From positions 1 to 64,000 of the forward strand of contig JACQZW010000006.1 in NCBI GenBank assembly GCA_016213675.1: a DNA stretch of 64,000 nucleotides. The letters run 5' to 3'. Each line of letters begins with the position of its first letter. Position 1 is the first letter of the stretch. This stretch comes from Acidobacteriota bacterium (GTDB lineage Bacteria; Acidobacteriota; Thermoanaerobaculia; Thermoanaerobaculales; Thermoanaerobaculaceae). Below the pieces are notes generated by a model. The model ran no database searches, was not told where the DNA came from, and saw only the letters and a program-made list of their open reading frames with translations. This document shows, piece after piece, positions 55,394 to 64,000 of the stretch. The position numbers and the translations under genes were made by a program.

Positions 55394-58300
55394 ATGCGCT
55401 CCAGTCGAGCCCTCCTGGCTCTCGGGTTGGCCATCCTGCCTCTCTTTGCTCTTGCAGATGACGCGACCGATCCGGCACTCGAACGCGGCATCATGCCCGA
55501 TGGCACGTACCAACTCCTCGGTGTCGACAACGTCGATCTCTTTCGCGCCGCTCTCTCGCTGCAGATTCCCCTGGGGCAGCGATACCGCGTGGGCGGTGCC
55601 CTGTCCTACGGCTTCGGACTGACGTACCACTCCGATGTCTGGGATGTCATCACGCTAATCGAATGCCCCACCTGCCCGGAAACCGGGTATGAGTACTCCG
55701 CCTTCCCGAGCGCGCTTTCCAACGCTGGCCTTGGCTGGATGTTCAGTCTCGGCAGGTTGATCGACCCCAACGAGGCGCCGCAATTCCATTCGGCGTTCAC
55801 GTATGTCGCCCCTGACGGGTCGGAGCACCAGTTCTTCGACAGCCTGCACACCAGCGAGGGGCAGCCAAACACGAGCCTCTCCTACACCCGCAGCGGCTCC
55901 TACATGCGAATGCGGGTCCTCGGGCCGGACTGGCGCGAAATCGAGATGGCGGACGGCTCCCGTCATCAGTTCCTGCACTACTACGACTCGCAGAAGGAGG
56001 TATGGCGCTGGAGGCTCTGGTATGTGTACGGGCCGTTCAGCATGGCCTGGTACAAGGTCGACTACGACACCGAGCCGGATCCAGACCCCAACAAGCCGCC
56101 GAGGCCCCGCTGGACCATCACGGACAGCGACGGGAGGACGCACCAGGCCGTCTTCGACGGTGCACACAACCACCTGATCGAATTGAGGCTGGCGGCCTTC
56201 GGGACCTCGCAGGCTGTCTACCAGCTCGCCTATCAATGGCCCCAACTGAACCGTACCTGCCTCGACAACAACACGGCCTCCACCTCCGAGTATCTCAACC
56301 ACCCGCCGTTTTCGCCGGGCGGCCCGGACACGATCCCGATCCTCGTCTCGGTCACCCTGCCGGATGGGACCGCGTATCGCATGCACGACGGAGCGGTGCC
56401 GAATCCCGCGCCGACATATACGCTCACCTGCAATCCGTACCTCGCTTCGGGGACGATTCGCCGGCTGTTCTTGCCGACAGGCGGCGGAATCGAGTGGACG
56501 TTCGCCGACGCGTACTACGGCTGGGGCGAACCGATCCCCTGGGGTGGTGGCTACGCCTCTCAGGGGCACGAGTTGCATTGGCCGATGGTGGGGCACAGAG
56601 CGCTCCTGGACGCCGCGGGAGTCGCCCTGCCCGGGCACTCGTGGTCGTACCGGCGGGAGGTGAACGAAAGCTACTACAGCGGCATCGAAGTTGAACCGGG
56701 CTGCCCTTACAACTGCGGACTGCGGTACGAAGAGAGCCGAATGGTTACGACGAACCCCGACGGCAACGAAAGCGTCTTCTACGGCCGCGCGTACCCGGGG
56801 ACGTTCGGGGACGTCGAGCGGGGTGAGTACGGGCTCGGGTTCACGCGGCGCCCCGAAGTCGAGGATCCGCTCGTCGATCCCGAACCCCAGAACCGGCGGT
56901 TCCTGTCCACGCAGTACTTCCAGGGCGCGGTCGATTTCGACACCGCGGGCAATCCTATCGACCCCCAGACAGGAGCGCCGAAGACGCCGCTCCGCACCGT
57001 CTATCGCGCCTACGCCCTCGACGTGTTCGGCGCGGTGGGTGCCCACCGTCACGTGAATCGACAGGTGAAGTCCGAGCGCACCGTGTATGAAGACGACCCC
57101 GGCTGCGCTGTCGTACCCCCGCTCACCGGGACGGCGTGCTTCTCGCGGATTACCATGTCCGATTTCGATGGCCTCGGGCACTACCGGACCACGACCCTCG
57201 GCGGCAACTTCGGGGCAGGCGATGATCGCGTGACCTGGGTCAACTTCAACCCTACCTTGGGGAACTACCCGCCAGCAGCTCCAACGAGTGTCCCATGGTT
57301 CCCTGAGGGGTCGCGGTGGATCATCAACACATTCACTGACTCGCGGGCGACCGAAGGTGGTGTGACCGCCAGGCAGATGTCCTGCTTCGACCCCGGGACC
57401 GGGTTCCTCCGGGCGACCAGGACCTACCTCGGCGACAGTCCCGGGAACCAGGACGTCCTGCGAGTCTTCACACCGGACCCGTACTTCGGGAACTTCCTGA
57501 CCGAGGAGATCTTCGGGGGCGACCTGGAGACCGTCCCGGCCGTGGGACTGTACTGTCCGTCGGAGTTCCCGGGGACGCTGCAGCCTGTGGGGGGAGCTGC
57601 CTTCCGCCTCGATCACATGCCTGCCTATGCCAACCCGGCAACGTACGTGTGGAACCCGCACAGAACCACGCACTACTCCGAGGGCGACGGGACGAGCGTC
57701 GGGTTCTACACGCTAGACCAGGATATCGACCAGAATACCGGGCTGCCTTACGTGACCCGAGATAGCGCTGGCCTGGCCACCGACCTCTCGTACGACACGA
57801 TGGGCCGCTTGGTCTGGTCGAGGCCCCAGACCACCCCCGTCGCTGGAGACGGATGGACGGACGTCGTGTACTACCCTGCGCTTGGCACGTCGCGTCCCTG
57901 GGTTCATGTGATCACCAGGCCGAACGGAGGTGGCAACAGCATCGCGGAGGAGAAACGGACCTTGGACGCCTTCGGACGCCTTGCTAAGGAGTCCCGGCGC
58001 CTTCCGAACGGCTCGTGGAACCAGCGCCTCACCACGCATGATGCGATGGGCCGGCGGGTGTCCGTCACGGAGTGGCAGCCGGATGGAGCGCCCGGTAGTG
58101 CATTGCGGATGACAACCTTCTCCGGCTTCGACCCGTTCGGGCGGCCCGCGACGATCACGCCCCCGGACGGTGCGTCACACGCCATCTCCCTCGCCTACAC
58201 GGGCGCACGGATCACGGCGCGCACCTTCAAGGTCTGGACCCCCTATGCGAGGAATGAACTGCCGTCCACCACGACTGAGACCTACGACCGACAGGGCAGG

Positions 58301-60613
58301 CTCTGGAAGCTCACGGAGCCATCGGGCAAGGACGCCTACGGAAACCCTGCCGCCACGACGACGACGTACGCTTATGACGTCGGCGAGCGCTTGCGGCTCA
58401 CCTCAACGACCTCCGGGAGCATCACGCAAACGCGCTCTTTCAACTATGACAACCGCGGCTTCCTCGGCTCCGAGGACCTACCGGAGAAGGCAGTCCCGGC
58501 CGGCCAAGCTCACGACGTGACCTACCTCGACTACAACGCCCTCGGCTTCGCCACGAGGCGAATCGACGGTGGCGGTCAGGTGAGGTTCGGTTTCGACCCT
58601 GCCGGCCGGCCGACCACCTTCGAAGAGTGGACGGGGTCCTCGTGGCGTTTGGTTCGCGAGCTTGAGTACGACAAGCTCGACGAGGTGACGCAGGGCTACT
58701 CGCTCGGCAAGCTCGTGCGGTCCACCGCCAACAACTACTACGACGGGACCAATAGCTTTCTCGCCGAAGAGTCGTTCTGGTACGGCGAGCGGGCGGGGCG
58801 AATCCAGACCAAGACCACGAGAGCCGGCCTGGTCGCCGCCGGGGATCCGTTCACCTTGACACAGGCGTTCACGTGGACGCCGCTCGGGCAGGTCGATACG
58901 CTCACGTACCCCCAGCTCTCGGGGAGCACGCCTCCGCCAGACCCGGCGCCGGGCCGGACGATCACCAACAACTACGCGAACGGTGCGCTGACCCGGGTGA
59001 GCCAGGGCGCGACCGCTTACGCCTCGTCGATCTCGTATCATCCCAACAGGATGGTCGACACGGTCGTGCACGGGAACAACGTTTTCGACGTCTTCGGGAA
59101 GGACCCGAACGACATGGCGCGGCCTGCGTCGATCGCGGCGAAGCTCAACGGCAGCACGGTGCTCTGGCAAACCGACACCTACGCGTTCGACGGCTCGGGG
59201 AACATCAAGTCCGGGCCGGGGGCGTTCCGCTACGACCTCGCCAGCCGGCTCGTTGACGGCGCCGTAGGTAGCACGACCCAGTGCGCGATGTACGACGCCT
59301 TCGGGAACATCACCGCAATCGCGAACGCGACGTACCCGGCGTCGTGCGCGCCGTCCGCCATCTCGGTGGATTCGGCGACCAACCGGCTCCTGTCGCCGTC
59401 ACTGTACGACGCGGCGGGACGGATGACCCGCTGGGGGCCACCGAGCCTCCAGTTCGACTACGCCTGGTACCCGACCGACCAGATGCGGCAGATGACCGGG
59501 AGCGGCCGGTCGACCCTCTACGCCTACACCGCGAACGGCGAGCGCCTAGCGTGGACCGATTCCTCCGAGGGCGGCGTCCACTACACGCTGCGGGACCTCG
59601 GCGGCAAGCCGATCAGGGAGTACTACGAGAACCAGGGCACGTGGAAGTGGTACGGGGACTACGTCTGGCGCGAAGGTCTGCTCCTCGCCAAGGTCCACGC
59701 GACTGGCGTGAGTCACGCCCATCTCGACCACCTCGGTAGCACCCGCAGGTTCACCGACGCCGCGGGCAACCTGATCCCGGCGCTCTCTCGCGACTACCTG
59801 CCGTTCGGTCAGATCGCCGGCTCCATCGACACCAACGAGCGGATCGCCTTCACCGGCCACGAGCGCGACTTCCGCGAGCCCACCGGCAGCACCGACGACC
59901 TCGACTACATGCACGCACGCTACTACAACCTCAACCTGGGCAGGTTCCTCAGCCCCGATCCGGTGCGCGGGGATGCCCGCAGCCCGCAGAGCTTCAACCT
60001 CTACGCCTACGTCAGGAACAACCCCGTGAACCTCTTCGATCCCTTCGGACTAGACGTGCGTGAGGTACCCTGCGGGGAAGGCGAAACAGGGGTGTGCTTC
60101 GTCGAGGACATCGAAGTGACCGGCGAGACCGAGGAAGCGGATTCCGACCTTCCGCAAGAGCCGCTTCCAGACTCATACTGCGAGTTCCTGGACTGGGAGA
60201 GGAAGCAGGAGATGCGCGCACCGTCGGAGTTCGAACGGCGGAGGCACGATCTGGTGCGTGCGAGGGACTACGAGTCCCGCAACATCTGTGCCGGCGGCGC
60301 CGTGGGTGTCTGCGGGACTTTCCTGACGGACCGACTCGGGCGCCGGTACTTCACCCTCAGCGGGTCCCTAGGCAAGAGCTGGACCTCAGTCGCCTTCGTG
60401 TGGGCGGAGGGCACGTTCGTCGACGACCTCAGTGCCGAGCAACTTGAGAACGCGATCACAGGCTGGGGGGGGAACGCAGGCGCCGGGGCGCTGTTGGGGC
60501 TTGACGTCTACCGGTCTTTTCCAAGCGGTGCGGTCAGCGTTGAGAACACCCTGGTGTTGGGAGGCCAAGGGGGCGCGAGTTTCGGCTACACCTGGCGGAG
60601 GCCCGGCCAGTGA
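55394..60613 (+). CDS. RHS-repeat protein with variable C-terminal domain (candidate polymorphic toxin)
   Basis: 1739 aa with signal peptide (SRALLALGLAILPLFALA). Residues about 300-1480 hold YD/RHS repeats (for example AFDGSGNIKSGPGAFRYDLASRL, YDAAGRMTRWG). The RHS core end is intact: HLDHLGSTRRFTDAAGN, DYLPFGQ, AFTGHERD, YMHARYYNLNLGRFLSPDP, then the NLYAYVRNNPVNLFDPFGLD junction near 1553. The last 185 residues differ in character: acidic (EDIEVTGETEEADSD), then a Gly-rich, beta-like part (SGSLGKSWTSVAFVW ... GGQGGASFGYTW). In polymorphic toxins this is where the toxin module sits. Its stop overlaps the start of a two-helix membrane protein gene, a typical immunity position. Confidence 0.88.
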   Translation: MRSSRALLALGLAILPLFALADDATDPALERGIMPDGTYQLLGVDNVDLFRAALSLQIPLGQRYRVGGALSYGFGLTYHSDVWDVITLIECPTCPETGYEYSAFPSALSNAGLGWMFSLGRLIDPNEAPQFHSAFTYVAPDGSEHQFFDSLHTSEGQPNTSLSYTRSGSYMRMRVLGPDWREIEMADGSRHQFLHYYDSQKEVWRWRLWYVYGPFSMAWYKVDYDTEPDPDPNKPPRPRWTITDSDGRTHQAVFDGAHNHLIELRLAAFGTSQAVYQLAYQWPQLNRTCLDNNTASTSEYLNHPPFSPGGPDTIPILVSVTLPDGTAYRMHDGAVPNPAPTYTLTCNPYLASGTIRRLFLPTGGGIEWTFADAYYGWGEPIPWGGGYASQGHELHWPMVGHRALLDAAGVALPGHSWSYRREVNESYYSGIEVEPGCPYNCGLRYEESRMVTTNPDGNESVFYGRAYPGTFGDVERGEYGLGFTRRPEVEDPLVDPEPQNRRFLSTQYFQGAVDFDTAGNPIDPQTGAPKTPLRTVYRAYALDVFGAVGAHRHVNRQVKSERTVYEDDPGCAVVPPLTGTACFSRITMSDFDGLGHYRTTTLGGNFGAGDDRVTWVNFNPTLGNYPPAAPTSVPWFPEGSRWIINTFTDSRATEGGVTARQMSCFDPGTGFLRATRTYLGDSPGNQDVLRVFTPDPYFGNFLTEEIFGGDLETVPAVGLYCPSEFPGTLQPVGGAAFRLDHMPAYANPATYVWNPHRTTHYSEGDGTSVGFYTLDQDIDQNTGLPYVTRDSAGLATDLSYDTMGRLVWSRPQTTPVAGDGWTDVVYYPALGTSRPWVHVITRPNGGGNSIAEEKRTLDAFGRLAKESRRLPNGSWNQRLTTHDAMGRRVSVTEWQPDGAPGSALRMTTFSGFDPFGRPATITPPDGASHAISLAYTGARITARTFKVWTPYARNELPSTTTETYDRQGRLWKLTEPSGKDAYGNPAATTTTYAYDVGERLRLTSTTSGSITQTRSFNYDNRGFLGSEDLPEKAVPAGQAHDVTYLDYNALGFATRRIDGGGQVRFGFDPAGRPTTFEEWTGSSWRLVRELEYDKLDEVTQGYSLGKLVRSTANNYYDGTNSFLAEESFWYGERAGRIQTKTTRAGLVAAGDPFTLTQAFTWTPLGQVDTLTYPQLSGSTPPPDPAPGRTITNNYANGALTRVSQGATAYASSISYHPNRMVDTVVHGNNVFDVFGKDPNDMARPASIAAKLNGSTVLWQTDTYAFDGSGNIKSGPGAFRYDLASRLVDGAVGSTTQCAMYDAFGNITAIANATYPASCAPSAISVDSATNRLLSPSLYDAAGRMTRWGPPSLQFDYAWYPTDQMRQMTGSGRSTLYAYTANGERLAWTDSSEGGVHYTLRDLGGKPIREYYENQGTWKWYGDYVWREGLLLAKVHATGVSHAHLDHLGSTRRFTDAAGNLIPALSRDYLPFGQIAGSIDTNERIAFTGHERDFREPTGSTDDLDYMHARYYNLNLGRFLSPDPVRGDARSPQSFNLYAYVRNNPVNLFDPFGLDVREVPCGEGETGVCFVEDIEVTGETEEADSDLPQEPLPDSYCEFLDWERKQEMRAPSEFERRRHDLVRARDYESRNICAGGAVGVCGTFLTDRLGRRYFTLSGSLGKSWTSVAFVWAEGTFVDDLSAEQLENAITGWGGNAGAGALLGLDVYRSFPSGAVSVENTLVLGGQGGASFGYTWRRPGQ

Positions 60614-60846
60614 CGCGAACCGGCCCGGACTACTTGCCTGCCCTGGTGAGCGCTGCCCTCGGCGTGTACCTCATCTTCTTCACCCGGAACTACCAGGCCA
60701 CGTGGCTGTGGATCGTCCAGCGCATGCCACGGTGGTTCATATGGCCGTTGCGCGTTGATCACTATCGCGGCGAGGGGTTCCTCTGGCTCATGAGGATTGT
60801 GGGCCTGGGGGGGCTACTAATGGCAGTTTCGTTCCTCACCCAGTGA
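60610..60846 (+). CDS. small two-TM membrane protein, candidate immunity protein
   Basis: 78 aa, GTG start overlapping the RHS stop (GTGA). Two membrane segments: about residues 8-24 (LPALVSAALGVYLIFF) and 58-76 (FLWLMRIVGLGGLLMAVSFL), with a Trp-rich loop between (TWLWIVQRMPRWFIWPLRV). No family recognised. Position and translational coupling to an RHS gene suggest an immunity protein against a membrane-acting or periplasmic toxin; this is inferred from context. Confidence 0.7.
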   Translation: MTRTGPDYLPALVSAALGVYLIFFTRNYQATWLWIVQRMPRWFIWPLRVDHYRGEGFLWLMRIVGLGGLLMAVSFLTQ

Positions 60847-60913
60847 GGCGATCATGTCCCGTCAAGTGGTGAGCCTCCAACTGTAGGAGGCGACGACCCA
60901 TCGAATCCCCCCG

Positions 60914-60945
60914 GGGGAGCGGCCATGCCGCTCCCCTTCTTCTTG
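60914..60945 (+). terminator. intrinsic terminator after the RHS operon; group II intron target
   Basis: GGGGAGCGGC-CAT-GCCGCTCCCC then TTCTTCTTG. A group II intron starts at 60946, right after the T-rich tail. Confidence 0.85.
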
Positions 60946-62015
60946 GTGCGCCCAGCATGATCATCGGTTGCCGGGTGGAAGTCCCGGGGGGAGGATGTCG
61001 CAGCGACCCAACGCGGAGCGCAAGGGCACCGTCGTGAGGCCGTGTCTGGAGGAAGCGCCGAGCACGAGGAGTGGGCCGACGAACAGGAACCAGATACGAG
61101 GCGGCGCCGACCGGGGCGAGCGGGCAGATGACCGCGAAGCTCCAGCGACCAAGGGGAGGCGACGTAGATCCGGCGGTCGTGCTCCGAAAGCCGATGGTCT
61201 TGCCTGGGGAGATCTCGCCTTATGCCTGAAAGGGCGACGCTTTCTGAGCGGAGCGAGAAGTCAGCAGAGGCCATAGTACCGGGCGACCGGGAAGGGCCGA
61301 ACGGAAGGGAGAGCGAGGCGGCCATGAGCCTCGGAGAGGGACGGCCCCAGAAGACCGGGCAACTGGAGCTCCCGTTCGGGCGACCGGGTGAAGCCCGGGG
61401 CGCGGAACGGAGCGGGGAACCTTCGCTGGCGGCACGCGGAGACGCGCGCTCGGGCACGTGGCGACTCATGGAGGAGGTGGTCTGCCCAAGCAACCTGAAG
61501 GCGGCGTTGCAGCGGGTGAGGCAGAACAAGGGCAGCTCCGGCATCGACGGGATGAGGGTGGATGAGCTGCCGGCGTGGCTGTGGGCGAACTGGCAGCGGC
61601 TACGCGAGGCATTGCTCGCGGGCACCTACCGGCCGTCCGCAGTCAAGCGGCAGACCATTCCGAAGCCCGGAGGGGGCGAGCGCGAGCTTGGCCCCCCACC
61701 GTGGTGGACCGACTCATCCAGCAGGCCATGTTGCAGGTCCTACAGCCGCGATTCGACCCCGGCTTCTCAGATCACAGCTACGGCTTCCGGCCTGGCCGGC
61801 GGGCGCACGACGCGGTCCGCCGTGCCCAGGGGTACGTTCAGGAAGGCCGGCGGTGGGTCGTCGACGTCGACCTGGCGAAGTTCGTCGACCGGGTCAACCA
61901 CGACGTGCTCATGGGGAAGCTGGAGGTGCGGATCGGGGACACGAGGATGCTGGGGCTCATTCGGCGCTACCTCGACGCCGGCGTCATGGTGTCGGGAGTG
62001 GTGATCGAGCGGCAC
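60946..62015 (+). mobile_element. group II intron 2 (class-C-like), truncated at the 3' end
   Basis: Starts GTGCGCCCAGCATGATC after a terminator. Domain I-IV-like sequence runs to about 61320, followed by the intron-encoded reverse transcriptase in two frames. It breaks off inside the RT gene at about 62015 where FN3-protein sequence begins, so RT motifs from the YADD box on, the maturase region and RNA domains V and VI are absent. It cannot move by itself. Confidence 0.85.
61324..62015 (+). pseudogene. group II intron reverse transcriptase/maturase, frameshifted and truncated
   Basis: First frame begins MSLGEGRPQKTGQLELPFG and continues with LMEEVV, NLKAALQRVRQNKGSSGIDGM and YRPSAVKRQTIPKPGGGERELG, a standard group II RT start. 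One base is missing in the C run at 61692-61697 (RELGIPT expected); the following frame then reads VVDRLIQQAMLQVLQPRFDP, HSYGFRPGRRAHDAV, VDVDLAKFVDRVNHD (first catalytic Asp kept) and ends VSGVVIERH at 62015. The catalytic YADD box is missing. Another possible upstream ATG is at 61222. Confidence 0.88.
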
Positions 62016-62715
62016 GACCTACAGCGACCTCGGCCCGCTCAACCCCGGCCAGCGCTACTACTACCAGGTCCGCGCCGTCGACACCTCCAACGGCGTCGAG
62101 GACGCCAACACCGCGGAGGCCAACGCCGTCCCGGGCGGGCCTGCGGTCTTCACCGAGGAGTTCGAGACCGGCGCGGCCGGCTGGTCCACCGTCAACGTCG
62201 CCGGGACCGCCAACCCCTGGGCGCTGGTGACGACCGACTCCCACTCGCCGACCCACTCCGAGTTCTGCGCCGACATCGGCTCGATCTCGTCCAACGCCCT
62301 GGTCTCGCCGGTCGTGTCGGTGGCGGCCGGTGCAGTCCTCTCGTTCTGGCACCGCTACGACATGGAGAACGGCTACGACGGCGGCCGTCTCGACGTCTCG
62401 ACCGACGGCGGCACGAGCTGGAACCCCGTCCCCGCGGCTGCGTTCCTGTCCGGCGGGTACAACGGCACGATCAGCACCTCGTACGGCAACCCGATCGGCG
62501 GCAGCCAGGCGTGGACCAACGTCGGCGGGTCGCTCGGCAACTTCATCGAGGCCCGCGTCGACCTCTCGGCCTACGTCGGCTCGAACGTCGTCTTCCGCTG
62601 GCTGGAGGGCACCGACAGCTCGGTGACCGACGTCGGCTGGTGGGTCGACTCGGTCTCGCTGAGCGGCTCGTGCATCCCGCTGCCCGTGGAGCTGCAGAGC
62701 TTCCAGGTGCAGTAG
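62011..62715 (+). pseudogene. 3' fragment of a paralogue of the secreted FN3/MAM-like protein
   Basis: Frame from 62011 reads GTTYSDLGPLNPGQRYYYQV, then VDTSNGVED and EEFETGAAGWSTV, and continues through SFWHRY, FLSGGYNGT, GWWVDSVSLSG to PVELQSFQVQ. It matches residues about 750-964 of the protein at 51170-54064 throughout. No start codon or ribosome site belongs to it; an ATG-led frame from 62227 is part of the same fragment. It is joined to the intron RT gene at 62011-62015 and keeps its own terminator. Confidence 0.88.
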
Positions 62716-62745
62716 CCGACAGCCAACGCGGGCTCGTGAACACCC

Positions 62746-62779
62746 GGGGGAGCGGCGCCGCCGCTCCCCCGTTTTCTTT
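62746..62779 (+). terminator. intrinsic terminator of the FN3 fragment, no intron
   Basis: GGGGGAGCGGC-GCC-GCCGCTCCCCC then GTTTTCTTT. Same hairpin as at 54089 and 60914, here uninterrupted. Confidence 0.9.
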
Positions 62780-62827
62780 CACGGCCCGCCCCCTGCATCC
62801 CGACCGGGCTTTCAGCCTCGCGGCCAC

Positions 62828-62862
62828 GGACTCGGGACTCGGGACCCGGGACCCAGGACCCG
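62828..62862. repeat. GGGACCC-type simple repeat upstream of thiI
   Basis: GGACTCGGGACTCGGGACCC tract, same family as 44499-44522 and 45794-45842. Lies 36 bp before the thiI start. Confidence 0.75.
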
Positions 62863-62897
62863 CGATTCCTGTGTTAGCCTCCTCGCGGAGGCGGAAT

Positions 62898-64000
62898 GGA
62901 GCTTCTCTCTCACGTCATCGCGACCTACCACGAGGTCGCGCTCAAGGGCGGCAACCGCGGCTTCTTCGAGCGGACGCTGCTGAGGAACGTCCGCACCGCG
63001 CTCAAGGGGCTGCCGGTCGCCGAGGTGTCGCTGCCCGCACGGGTCGTCGTCAGGTTCTCCCAGCCGGTCGCCTGGAACGATGTCCGCCTGAGGCTGTCGA
63101 CCGTTTTCGGGCTCAACGGCCTGATCCCGGTGACGCTGGTCGGGACGATCTACGCGGATCTCGAGCGCTGGGTCGAGGAGCACGCCGACCAACTCGCCGG
63201 GACCAGCTTCGCGGTGCGCTGCAAGCGGTCGGACAAGCGCTTCCCGATGACCTCGATGGAGGTCGACCGGACGCTCGGCTCGCGGATCAACGTGCTGACC
63301 GGCATGCGCGTCGACCTCACATCCCCCGACGTCGAGCTCCACGTCCTGCTCCAGAACGACGGGATCTATGTCTACCGCCACCGCGTCCCCGGCCCCGGCG
63401 GCCTGCCGGTCGGCACCTCGGGCCGCGTCCTCGTGCTGCTCTCCGGCGGCATCGACTCGCCAGTCGCCGCCTACCTCGCGATGAAGCGCGGCACCAAGGC
63501 GCACTACGTCCACTTCCACTCGGCGCCGTACACCTCCGACGCGTCGGTGCGCAAGGTCGAGGAGATCGCGCGGATCCTCAACCGGCACCAGGGGCCGAGC
63601 CGCCTGTTCGTGGTCCCGTTCGGGGACTGCCAGCGCGAGATCGTCGCGCTCGCGCCCGAGAAGCTGCGCGTCGTGCTGTACCGCCGGGCGATGCTGCGGG
63701 TCGCCGAGCGGATCGCGCGGCGCACCCGCTGCCAGGCGATCGTCACCGGCGAGTCGCTCAACCAGGTGGCCTCGCAGACGCTCGAGAACATGGCGGCCAT
63801 CGACCGCGTCGCCCACCTGCCGGTGCTGCGGCCGGTGGTCGGCTTCGACAAGCAGGAGATCATCGCGCTCGCCGAGCGCATCGGCACCTACGAGCTGTCG
63901 ATCCTGCCCCACCAGGACTGCTGCTCCTTCCTCCAACCGCAGCACCCGGCGACGCGGACGACGCATCGGGCGTGCGAGGCCGCCGAGGCGGCGCTCGACG
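62898..64000 (+). CDS. thiI: tRNA 4-thiouridine synthase ThiI (5' part, runs off the window)
   Basis: 367 complete codons, no stop before the window end. Start MELLSHVIATYHEVALKGGN with GGAGG upstream. N-terminal ferredoxin-like/THUMP region (about 1-165: AYHEVALKGGNR-type start, GLNGLIPVT, DRTLGSRIN, DVELHVLLQNDGIYVY), then the PP-loop ATP pyrophosphatase with VLLSGGIDSPVAAYLAMKRG near residue 180, GESLNQVASQT and, near 337, HQDCCSFL with the sulfur-handling Cys of the ThiI PP-loop. It adenylates U8 of tRNA and inserts sulfur to make s4U. The C-terminal part, where some ThiI proteins carry a rhodanese domain, is outside the window. Confidence 0.93.

Noticed and set aside
60946-62015. Retron or DGR reverse transcriptase
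   Set aside because: The N-terminal QKTGQLELPF segment, IPKPGGGERELG and the GTGCG 5' end after a terminator fit a group II intron; no msr/msd-like or VR/TR structure was seen.

Overview
This is a high-GC bacterial chromosome segment. Long Ser/Thr kinases with beta-propeller sensors, a tricorn-type S41 protease, paired DUF3857 proteins, a pyruvate:ferredoxin oxidoreductase and outer-membrane proteins point to a Gram-negative, environmental, possibly anaerobic or facultative lineage. Acidobacteriota or a close relative is my best guess; it is an inference from gene style, and no rRNA is present to settle it.

Layout. (1) 1-5.35 kb: an 8-bp tandem repeat running into the 3' end of hutH, then purA and a second MIO-type lyase with an Ala-Cys-Gly triad, an orphan MNT antitoxin with a truncated HEPN partner, and tRNA-Lys. 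(2) 5.35-13.3 kb: an accessory island of visibly lower GC beside tRNA-Lys. It holds a TM/coiled-coil protein, a HEPN-like protein, a membrane protein, a 1700-aa SF1 helicase-nuclease and a 49-aa Trp-rich protein; it is probably a defence island, and I see no integrase. (3) 13.3-21.5 kb: a decayed SUMF1 fragment, outer-membrane phospholipase A, then a compact run of Ser/Thr kinase, 84-aa peptide, radical SAM/SPASM enzyme and secreted protein that looks like an undescribed peptide-modification (RiPP-type) locus, facing an Ig-SUMF1 lipoprotein-like or secreted protein. (4) 21.6-22.2 kb: nested REP-like repeats and tRNA-Glu. (5) 22.3-30.8 kb: exported proteins (DsbA-like, tricorn protease, transglutaminase and its degenerate partner). 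(6) 30.9-35.1 kb: TorF-like outer-membrane protein, ammonium transporter, NarL-type two-component pair. (7) 35.2-44.4 kb: nifJ with a DHOD-like partner, hybrid histidine kinase, DinB-like protein, cation efflux protein between direct repeats. (8) 44.5-50.9 kb: a TetR-controlled RND efflux operon in which pump and TolC-like channel are one reading frame. (9) 51-62.8 kb: secreted FN3 protein, RHS protein with probable immunity partner, and two class-C-like group II intron remnants placed directly after near-identical terminator hairpins; the second is joined to a broken copy of the FN3 protein. (10) 62.9 kb to the end: 5' part of thiI.

The best candidates for something new are the kinase/peptide/radical-SAM/secreted-protein run at 14.7-19.8 kb, the helicase-nuclease island with its 49-aa companion, and the RND-TolC fusion. 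Functions are assigned from motifs read by eye; no database search was possible.
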